Positions 37,059 to 44,264 of a DNA stretch of 44,264 nucleotides are shown one piece after another. Within the stretch, counting starts at the first letter, position 1; each line of letters starts with the position of its first letter. The notes beneath the pieces were generated by a model. The model ran no database searches. It saw only the letters and a program-made list of their open reading frames with translations, and was not told where the DNA came from. A program made the position numbers and the translations under genes. The stretch spans positions 1 to 44,264 of the forward strand of contig WFNN01000030.1 in NCBI GenBank assembly GCA_015488545.1, read 5' to 3'. This stretch comes from Thermaceae bacterium. Lineage in GTDB: Bacteria; Deinococcota; Deinococci; Deinococcales; Marinithermaceae.

Positions 37059-37595
37059 ATGCCGGTGCCGGTCGTCGCGGTCTTTGGCTCCTCGCGGGCG
37101 GAAAAGGACCACCCCCACTACCGCACCGCCTACGCCTGGGGCCGGGTGCTCGCCGAGGCCGGCTTCGCGGTGGCCACCGGCGGCTACGGCGGCACCATGG
37201 AGGCGGTAAGCCGGGCGGTCCGCGAGGCCGGGGGGCTGGTGATCGGGGTTACTGCCCCGCCGGTCTTCCCGGGCCGCCCCGGAGCCAACGCCCATGTGGG
37301 CCTCGAGCTTCCTTCCCCCAGCCTCCTTACCCGGATCGAGCGGCTGCTCGACCTGGCCCAGGCCTACCTGGCCCTCCCCGGCGGGCTGGGCACCTTCACC
37401 GAGATCGCCGCCGCCTGGAACCGGGCTTACGTGGACCGGCTGGCCGGGCGGGCGGTGCGTCCGCTTGCGGTCCATGCCGCCTGGCGAACGCTACTACGGC
37501 CGGGGCTGGAGATCGCCCCCGAGGACCTGGGGCTGGTCCGGTTCATCGAGGACGAAGCCGACCTCCGGCGGTTCCTCCGGGACCTTCCCCGCTGA
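37059..37595 (+). CDS. LOG-family (lysine decarboxylase-like, cytokinin riboside phosphoribohydrolase-like) protein
   Basis: VAVFGSSRAEKDHPHY, ATGGYGGTMEAVSRAV, LPGGLGTFTEIAAAW. Confidence 0.88.
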   Translation: MPVPVVAVFGSSRAEKDHPHYRTAYAWGRVLAEAGFAVATGGYGGTMEAVSRAVREAGGLVIGVTAPPVFPGRPGANAHVGLELPSPSLLTRIERLLDLAQAYLALPGGLGTFTEIAAAWNRAYVDRLAGRAVRPLAVHAAWRTLLRPGLEIAPEDLGLVRFIEDEADLRRFLRDLPR

Positions 37596-37603
37596 AACCG
37601 CGA

Positions 37604-37945
37604 TCAGCCGAGCTTTTCCAGCAGGTCAGCGCGCACCGGGGTGAAAACGTCGAGCACCGCGCTGGGCATGAGCGCCCGCACCGCGTGGGGCACCCCGGCG
37701 GGCACCGCGATCGCATCCCCAGGACCAAGCTCGCAGACCTCATCGCCGAGCTGGAAGGCGATCCTGCCCTCGAGGACGAGGGTGATCTGCTCCTCGGGGT
37801 GGCTGTGGGCGGGCACCTCGGTCCCGTGGGCCAGGACCACGTGATTCACCATCAGCCGTTCACCGGCGAAGGCCGCCGCCTCCGCCCCCGGAAAAAGCAC
37901 ACGATGGACCGCTTCAAACAGGTTCTTTCGATTCATTCGCGCCAC
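37604..37945 (-). CDS. Small cupin-domain protein
   Basis: HGTEVPAHSHPEEQITLVLEGRIAFQLGDEVCELGPGDAIAVPAGVPHAV. Confidence 0.92.
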   Translation of the reverse strand: MARMNRKNLFEAVHRVLFPGAEAAAFAGERLMVNHVVLAHGTEVPAHSHPEEQITLVLEGRIAFQLGDEVCELGPGDAIAVPAGVPHAVRALMPSAVLDVFTPVRADLLEKLG

Positions 37946-38205
37946 TCCTTTACCGGAACAAGCTCGCCGCCCTCGACCTCCTTCCGAACCGGTCGCATGC
38001 GGCGGTCGAACCAGACCCGAAGCACCGCCCGGTCAAGGCTTTTCGGGGCCACAATCGCCTTCCGCAAGAAGTAACCTTCCCGGGTCGGCGAAACCTCGGC
38101 AGTCTTGGAAATCCGAAGGGGCACCACCTCGCCGGAGGTTGTCCGTACCCGACAGAGAAAGAACCTGCCCTCGCTTTTCAGGTGCTCCTCGCGGCGAAAG
38201 AACAT
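37933..38205 (-). CDS. Small hypothetical protein
   Basis: 90 aa ORF whose ATG immediately follows the M20 peptidase stop (TAGATG) and overlaps the cupin start by 13 bp. Confidence 0.65.
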   Translation of the reverse strand: MFFRREEHLKSEGRFFLCRVRTTSGEVVPLRISKTAEVSPTREGYFLRKAIVAPKSLDRAVLRVWFDRRMRPVRKEVEGGELVPVKEWRE

Positions 38206-39378
38206 CTACCGCCAGTCTACCAGCCGCCAAAGTAGCCGGGCGAGGAGGGCACCGCGTCGGGCAAGGCTTGGCCTTTGCACGTGTTCGCTCGGCTGGTGGG
38301 CGTCGCCCCCAACCGGCCCCAACCCGTCCAGGGTGGGGACCCCCCGGGCCTGGGTGAAATTGCCGTCGGAGCCGCCCCCAACCCGTCCGGCGCCAACGGT
38401 AAAACCGAGGGCGGCGGCCTCCTCCCGGGCAAGCTCGAAGAGGCGAAGGGAGTCCGGGGTGGGCTCCATGGGCGGTCGGTTGAGCCCCCCTTCCACCTCG
38501 ATCCGGGCCCCCTTGAGGCGGGGGCGGTAGTTTTTCAAGGCCGCCTCCACCCGGCGGGCTTCGGCCAGGGTCCAGGCCCTAAGATCGACCTCGATCTCGG
38601 CCGTCGGCGCCACCACGTTGGTGGCGAAGCCCCCCGCGATCCGGTTCGGACCCACCGTGGTCCCGGCGTCCCGGTCCTCCTGGGCCACCGCGTGAAGCAC
38701 GAAGTGGGCCGCTTCGACCACCGCGTTCACCCCCTTTTCGGGCTCGACCCCCTGGTGGGCCGCCCGCCCCCGCACCCGCACCCGAAAGTGCCCGACCCCC
38801 TTGCGGGCCACCTTGAGGTCGCCGTTTCGCATAGGGGCCTCGAGGACCAAAGCGGCGTCGGCCAGGGTGGCGGCCTCGAGGATTACCTCCCGGGAAGCCA
38901 GGCTGCCGATCTCCTCGTCGGGTGTAAGAAGCACGGTGAGGTGGGGGTGCTCAAGCCCGGCGCCGATTAAGTACCGAACCGCCCAGGGAATGAAGAGGAG
39001 CCCGCCCTTCATGTCGTACACACCGGGGCCGTAGATCCGCTCCCCCTCCTCGCGCCAGCGCTGCTTCCAGGCGCCCTTGGGGTGCACGGTGTCGTAGTGC
39101 GCCAGCAAGAGCACGTGGGGACCCCGCCCCCGGCGGACCACCCTAAGCAGCGGCCCGGTGGGGAGCTCAACCCGGCTCACGGTCCCAAACCGGGCAAACC
39201 GCCCCTCCAGCCAGGCGGCGGCCGCCCGGAGCCCTCGCCGGCAGGCCTCGCGGGCCTCCCCCTCCAGGTGCGGGGGGCAGCTTGGGGTCTCCAGGCCGAC
39301 CAGGGTTTTGAGGTCCTCGAGGTAGGCGGGGAGGGTACGCTCGAAGTAGGCCAGGGTGGCCGCAGCGTCAACGGGCAT
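38206..39378 (-). CDS. M20-family metallopeptidase
   Basis: VLLLAHYDTVHPKG, YGPGVYDMKGGLLF, LTPDEEIGS, GRAAHQGVEPEKGVNAVVEAAH. Confidence 0.93.
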   Translation of the reverse strand: MPVDAAATLAYFERTLPAYLEDLKTLVGLETPSCPPHLEGEAREACRRGLRAAAAWLEGRFARFGTVSRVELPTGPLLRVVRRGRGPHVLLLAHYDTVHPKGAWKQRWREEGERIYGPGVYDMKGGLLFIPWAVRYLIGAGLEHPHLTVLLTPDEEIGSLASREVILEAATLADAALVLEAPMRNGDLKVARKGVGHFRVRVRGRAAHQGVEPEKGVNAVVEAAHFVLHAVAQEDRDAGTTVGPNRIAGGFATNVVAPTAEIEVDLRAWTLAEARRVEAALKNYRPRLKGARIEVEGGLNRPPMEPTPDSLRLFELAREEAAALGFTVGAGRVGGGSDGNFTQARGVPTLDGLGPVGGDAHQPSEHVQRPSLARRGALLARLLWRLVDWR

Positions 39379-39399
39379 TCCAAGGCGGGATTATACCCC

Positions 39400-40524
39400 T
39401 CAGACCGGCCCCGCCTCGGAAAAGTTCAAGGTCTCCTCCACCAGCCAGTCGACCACCGCCCGCACATCACCGGTTTCCTCGAAGATCGCGAGCTGGCGAT
39501 CGGCAGAGGTTCCCCGGTCGAGGATGCGAAAAACGTGCTCCACCGCCCAGCGGGCGTCGAGTTCGTCCAGGACCTCGTCGACGAACGCCACCAGCTCGGC
39601 GATGAGGTCCCGGGCCCACTTCTCCCGGCGTTCACCGAAGTCGATGAGCTTTCCCTCCAGCCCGTAGCGCGCCGCCCGCCAGAGGTTCTCCTCGATCATC
39701 GGGGTGGGGTAGATCCGGAAGGTGATGTTGTCCTGCCGCATCCGGTAGTGCTTGTAAACCAGGGCCTGGGCCAAAGCCGCTACCGCGATCACGTCCATGG
39801 GGTTGGTGGCCAGATCGAAGGCCCGGAACTCCAACGTGGGGTAGGCGTGGTGGGGGCGGATCGCCCACCAGATGCGAGAGGCGTCGGGGATCGAGCCGGT
39901 CTCGACGAGCACCTCGACGAACCGCCGGTAGGCGGGGTAAGAGTCGAAGACCACCGGGATGCCGGTGCGGGGTAGGTTCCGCCAGATCAGGCTGCGATAG
40001 CTTTTGAAGCCGGTGCGCCGACCTCGCCAGAGGGGGCTGGAAACGGTAAGGGCGAGCAGGTGGGGCAGCATGTAGCGAAGCACGTTCATCGCGTCGATGC
40101 GGAACTCGAGGTCCTCCCCCACCCCCACGTGCACGTGGGTGCCGAAGATCAAGAGGGCCCGAACCGCGTCCTGAAACTCCCCGAGAAGCTCCTGGTAGCG
40201 CACCTTCTCGGTGATGGGAACGTTCTCCCAAAGAGCAAAGGGGTGGGTTCCGGCGGCCACGATCCGCACCCCGTGGCGTCCGGCAAGCTCAGCCACCACC
40301 CGCCGCATGTCCCTTAGAAAGCGGTAGGCCTGGCGGATGTTCTCGGCCGGGGGGGTGCCGATCTCGATCATCGCCTGGTGGAGCTCGGGGTTTAAAAGCC
40401 GGGTGAGGTAGGCCGGGGCCTCGGCCAGCACCGCACTCGCCATGGGGGCGAGGTCCCGGGTTTCGGGGTCGATGAGCTGGTACTCCTCCTCGATGCCGAT
40501 GGTCAGCGGCAGGGGCAGGGCCAT
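39400..40524 (-). CDS. Glutamate-cysteine ligase family 2 (GCS2/YbdK-like carboxylate-amine ligase)
   Basis: LTIGIEEEYQLIDPETRDL, HQAMIEIGTPP, GTHVHVGV, LEFRAFDLATNP. Confidence 0.9.
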   Translation of the reverse strand: MALPLPLTIGIEEEYQLIDPETRDLAPMASAVLAEAPAYLTRLLNPELHQAMIEIGTPPAENIRQAYRFLRDMRRVVAELAGRHGVRIVAAGTHPFALWENVPITEKVRYQELLGEFQDAVRALLIFGTHVHVGVGEDLEFRIDAMNVLRYMLPHLLALTVSSPLWRGRRTGFKSYRSLIWRNLPRTGIPVVFDSYPAYRRFVEVLVETGSIPDASRIWWAIRPHHAYPTLEFRAFDLATNPMDVIAVAALAQALVYKHYRMRQDNITFRIYPTPMIEENLWRAARYGLEGKLIDFGERREKWARDLIAELVAFVDEVLDELDARWAVEHVFRILDRGTSADRQLAIFEETGDVRAVVDWLVEETLNFSEAGPV

Positions 40525-40596
40525 GGGTTCCTCCGGAGGCAAGATGGCCCATTTTAAACCGACCCCCGGGTAGAGTAGGGGTCATAAGGAGGCGGC

Positions 40597-42891
40597 ATGC
40601 TCTGGCGGCTATTCAAAGGGTTCGTAATCGCCCTGTTGCTGATCGTTTTGCTGGCGCTTGGCTTCGGCTATTACTACGCTCGCACCACCACCCTGCCCCA
40701 AACGAACGGCAGGCTCCCGCTAGCCGGGCTTTCGGCCACCGCCGAGATCCTTCGCGACGACCACGGCGTCCTCTTGGTCAAGGCCCAAAGCCTCCCCGAC
40801 CTCTTCTTCGCGCAGGGGGTGGCCCACGCCCAGGAACGGCTGTGGCAGATGGAGTTCCAGCGGCGGCTGGGGGCCGGACGGCTGGCCGAGGTGCTGGGGC
40901 CGGCGGCGCTCCCCACCGATAAGTTCATGCGCACCCTGGGCGTCTACCGGGCCGCCGAGGCCGCCTACCGGGCGCTCTCGCCGGCCACCCGCGACCTGCT
41001 TGACGCCTACGTCGCCGGGATCAACGCCTACCTCAAAAGCCGCCCCCCTCTTCCCCTGGAGTTCAAGCTGCTGGGCTACCGGCCCGAACCCTGGAAGCCG
41101 GCCGACGTGCTGGTCTGGGCCAAGCTAATGAGCTGGGAACTGTCCAAAAACTACGACCAGGAGCTTCTCCGCTACCGTCTCCTGGCCCGCGGGCTCACCA
41201 AGGAACGCATCAACCAGCTCATGCCCCCCTACCCCGAGGACGCCCCCACGGTGGTCAGGAGCGTGGCCGCCCGTCCGGCCCCCGCCGACGAACGGCTGGC
41301 CGCGGCCCTCCTATCCGAGGACCGGGCCCTCTTCCCCCACCTCGGCGCCTCCAACAACTGGGTGGTGGCCCCCCAAAGAACCACCACCGGCGGCGCCCTC
41401 CTTGCCAACGACCCACACCTCCGCCTCACCGCCCCCTCGATCTGGATCTTGATGGAGCTTGCCGCCCCCGGCTTCCACGCGGTGGGGGCCAGCTTCCCGG
41501 GGCTGCCCGGCATCGTGATCGGGCGAAACGACGCGATCGCGTGGGGGGTCACCAACATGGGCCCCGACGTTCAGGACCTCTACGTCCTCAAAGAGGCCAA
41601 GGGGGGCTACGCGTACAAGGGGGAAGTGCGGCCCTACCGGGTACGCCGGGAAACGATCCGGGTCAAGGGCGCGAAACCGGTGATCCTCAACGTGCGGGAG
41701 ACCATCTACGGCCCGGTGATTTCCGACGCGGTCGACGTGCCCGGCGGCCAGCCGCTAGCCCTGCGCTGGGTCAGCCTGGACCCCGGGGACACCACCCTCG
41801 AGGCCTTCCTGAAGATCGACCAGGCCAAGGACTGGGAAACCTTCAAAGCAGCCCTCAAATACTACGTGGCCCCCAGCCAAAACTTCGTCTTTGCCGACCG
41901 AAAGGGCAACATCGGTTACTACGCACCGGGACGCATCCCTATCCGGAAGCCCGGCCACACCGGCGCCTACCCGGTTCCGGGGAACGGCGAGTGGGACTGG
42001 CAGGGCTGGATCCCCTTCGACCGCCTGCCCCACGCCTACAACCCGCCCGAGGGCTACATCGTCACCGCCAACAACAAGGCCGTCCCCAAGGGGTACCCCT
42101 ATCTCCTCGAGGTCGACTGGAACCAGCCCTTTAGGGCCATGCGCATCGAGGAGCTGATCCGCGCCAAGGGCCGCCTGAGCCTGGCGGACATGCGGGCCAT
42201 CCAACTGGACCAGGTGAGCCTGCTCTTCCGCCTCTTCCGACCGGTCCTGGCCAAGATCCAGCCGGAAAGCGAGCGAGCCCGCGCCTGGAAAGAGCGCCTG
42301 TTGGCCTGGGACGGAAACGAGACCGCGAAAAGCGAGGAAGCCACCGTCTTCGAAGCCTGGTACACCGAGCTCACCCGGCTGCCCCAGGCCGAGGTGGGCG
42401 AGCGCTACTGGGACCGCCCCCGCTACCTTCTGGCCGCGATGCAGCACGGCGACCCTGCCTGCCGGGCCCGGGGCACAAGCTGCCTGGCGTTCGCCGCTCA
42501 AGCGTTCGAGGCCGCCCTCGATCGGCTGGGCCCCGAGATCAAGCCCTGGGGCCAGCTTCACCCCGCGGTCTTTGCCCACCTCGTGATGAGCAAGGATCCC
42601 CGGGTCCGGCCCATCTTCGAACGCCGGATCGCCCACGGCGGCGACCGCTACACGGTGAACGTGGGGATTTACCGGCCGGAGGATTTCCGCATGTTCTGGG
42701 GCCCTTCCTACCGCGAGCTCGTCGACCTAGCCCGGCCGGAAAAGAGCCTCTTCATCCACCCCATGGGGCAGTCGGGGAACGTGCTCAGCCGGCACTACGC
42801 CGACCTCCTGCCGCTTTGGGCCCGGGGCGAGTACCTGCCCATGCGGGCGGGGAAACCCCGCGCCCGGCTGGTGCTGGAACCGACCCCCTAG
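40597..42891 (+). CDS. Penicillin acylase family (Ntn-hydrolase) protein
   Basis: DDHGVLLVKAQSLPDLFFAQGVAHAQERLWQMEFQRR; SNNWVVAPQRTTTGGALLANDPHL; N-terminal membrane anchor; AAGGAGG ribosome-binding site. Confidence 0.95.
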   Translation: MLWRLFKGFVIALLLIVLLALGFGYYYARTTTLPQTNGRLPLAGLSATAEILRDDHGVLLVKAQSLPDLFFAQGVAHAQERLWQMEFQRRLGAGRLAEVLGPAALPTDKFMRTLGVYRAAEAAYRALSPATRDLLDAYVAGINAYLKSRPPLPLEFKLLGYRPEPWKPADVLVWAKLMSWELSKNYDQELLRYRLLARGLTKERINQLMPPYPEDAPTVVRSVAARPAPADERLAAALLSEDRALFPHLGASNNWVVAPQRTTTGGALLANDPHLRLTAPSIWILMELAAPGFHAVGASFPGLPGIVIGRNDAIAWGVTNMGPDVQDLYVLKEAKGGYAYKGEVRPYRVRRETIRVKGAKPVILNVRETIYGPVISDAVDVPGGQPLALRWVSLDPGDTTLEAFLKIDQAKDWETFKAALKYYVAPSQNFVFADRKGNIGYYAPGRIPIRKPGHTGAYPVPGNGEWDWQGWIPFDRLPHAYNPPEGYIVTANNKAVPKGYPYLLEVDWNQPFRAMRIEELIRAKGRLSLADMRAIQLDQVSLLFRLFRPVLAKIQPESERARAWKERLLAWDGNETAKSEEATVFEAWYTELTRLPQAEVGERYWDRPRYLLAAMQHGDPACRARGTSCLAFAAQAFEAALDRLGPEIKPWGQLHPAVFAHLVMSKDPRVRPIFERRIAHGGDRYTVNVGIYRPEDFRMFWGPSYRELVDLARPEKSLFIHPMGQSGNVLSRHYADLLPLWARGEYLPMRAGKPRARLVLEPTP

Positions 42892-44264
42892 TCGCGGCGA
42901 ATCCAAAACGCCGCCAGGAACCCGGCCAGGGCGGCGAAGAAAGCGAGCCGCCAGCCGTCTAGGATCCCCGGACCCAGGGTGTGCCGGAGCATCGCCTGCA
43001 CGAAGGCCGGGGCGTCGGCCAGGCTTCCCCGCATACCCATGGGCCCCGCAAATCCCCCTGGGGCTAGGGCGGCAAGCTCCCGGGTCCTCCGGGCCAGGAG
43101 CACCCCGGAGAGGGTGATCCCGGCGGCCACCCCGAGGCTCCGGGTCAGCGAAACCAGGCCGGCGATCTGGCCCTTTTTGTTGCCGGGGGCGAGGGCCAGG
43201 GCAAGGTGGGACACCGGCGGCTGCACCAAACCAATCCCGAGCCCCACCAGAAAGAGGCCGGAAAGCAGGCCCCATAGGTTCGCGCCCAGGTAGGTCATGG
43301 CCCCGAGGCCCAGGGCGGTGAGGGCCATGCCGCCGATCACCAACCGCCGGGCGCCCAGACGGCCGATCAGCGCCCCCCCGGCCCCCGAGCTGAAGACCAA
43401 AGCCACCGCCAGGGCGTTCAGGATGGCGCCGGCCTGGAAGGGGGTGAAGAGAAAGACCACCTGGGCGTAGAGAGGGGCGAAGACCAGCCCGCCCAAAAGG
43501 GCGTAGCCCACCAGGGTGGAAACGAACCAAATCGGCAAAAAGCGGGGGGAGAGGGCCAGGCCGAGGTCCAGAATGGGCTCGGGGTGGCGGCGCTCCCAAG
43601 CGTAGAGCAGGGCGCCCCCTACCAGGGCCAGGGCGAAGCGGCCCCCGATCGCCGCCGAGGCAAAGCCGGCCTGGTCGATGCGGTCGAGCGCCTGGATGCC
43701 GAGGACCAGGCTCGAGAAGGTGAGGGCCACCAGCCCACCGCCGACCCAGTCGATCCGCTCCCGGCGGGCCGGGCGGGGAAGCCGCTCCCGGGCCAAAAGC
43801 AGCACCCCCAAAGCCCCGATCGGCACGTTGATCCAAAAGACCCAGTGCCAGCTAAAGTGCTCGACGATGAACCCCCCGAGGTTGGGCCCGACCACGTTCC
43901 CGAGCGCGTAGACCCCGAGGATCTGCCCCAGGGCCCGGCCCCGCTCCTTCTCGGGCAACATCGCGCCCACCACCGCCTGGGCCACCGGGAAGAGGCCGCC
44001 GGCCCCCAGGGCCTGCACCACCCGAGCCCCGACCAGGGCGGGGAGCGAGGGGGAGAGGGCGGAAAGCGCGCTGCCCCCGGCGAAGAGGGCCATCGATAGC
44101 CCGAAGATCGGCTTGTACCCCCATATGTCGGCGAGCCGGCCAAGAATCGGCACCGCCACCGCGTAGATCACCGCGTAAATGGAAAACGCCAGGGTGAGCC
44201 GGTCGGGGGTAATCCCAAAATCGGCGCTGATCGCGGCGATCGCCGGGGCCAGGATGGCGTTGTC
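42888..44264 (-). CDS. MFS drug-resistance-type (DHA2-like) transporter, 5' end beyond window
   Basis: Many TMs; GRLADIWGYKPIFGLSMALFAGGS, LGIYALG-like GVYALGNVVGPNLGGFIVEHFSWHWVFWINVPIGALG; open frame runs to the window edge (DNAILAPAIAAISADFGIT). Confidence 0.92.
   Translation of the reverse strand, partial: DNAILAPAIAAISADFGITPDRLTLAFSIYAVIYAVAVPILGRLADIWGYKPIFGLSMALFAGGSALSALSPSLPALVGARVVQALGAGGLFPVAQAVVGAMLPEKERGRALGQILGVYALGNVVGPNLGGFIVEHFSWHWVFWINVPIGALGVLLLARERLPRPARRERIDWVGGGLVALTFSSLVLGIQALDRIDQAGFASAAIGGRFALALVGGALLYAWERRHPEPILDLGLALSPRFLPIWFVSTLVGYALLGGLVFAPLYAQVVFLFTPFQAGAILNALAVALVFSSGAGGALIGRLGARRLVIGGMALTALGLGAMTYLGANLWGLLSGLFLVGLGIGLVQPPVSHLALALAPGNKKGQIAGLVSLTRSLGVAAGITLSGVLLARRTRELAALAPGGFAGPMGMRGSLADAPAFVQAMLRHTLGPGILDGWRLAFFAALAGFLAAFWIRRD

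Overview
The window is a gene-dense, high-GC segment whose protein sequences look like the Thermales (Deinococcota) lineage. About 48 protein genes and one tRNA (Gln, TTG) can be supported. Most are housekeeping genes: ksgA, a ddrA-like Rad52-family gene, a class A PBP, fur, dnaE, purB, era, dprA, ispH, dus, rluD, panB, ruvB, thrB, and several transporters. The most distinctive locus is at 10.39-16.0 kb: a compact NO/nitrite respiration operon, norC-norB-norH-like-(membrane cytochrome c with an Ig-like soluble N-terminus)-nirS. It is preceded by a near-perfect Crp/Fnr-type palindrome (TTGACCCGGGTCAT) about 42 bp upstream of a plausible start site, and it converges on a Crp/Fnr-family regulator gene. 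Other signals worth checking are: (i) a likely -1 frameshift or slippage site (G_GGG_GGC) in a DUF3137-like gene after lemA; (ii) two divergent gene pairs whose overlapping -10 elements sit in 18 and 24 bp spacers; (iii) widespread leaderless-type promoters; (iv) convergent genes that nearly all overlap or abut; (v) a PIN-like ORF overlapping panB by 68 nt; and (vi) a degenerate stand-alone receiver coupled to the PBP gene. I saw no CRISPR array, transposase, prophage or rRNA. No homology search was run; all product names are from motif and sequence recognition.
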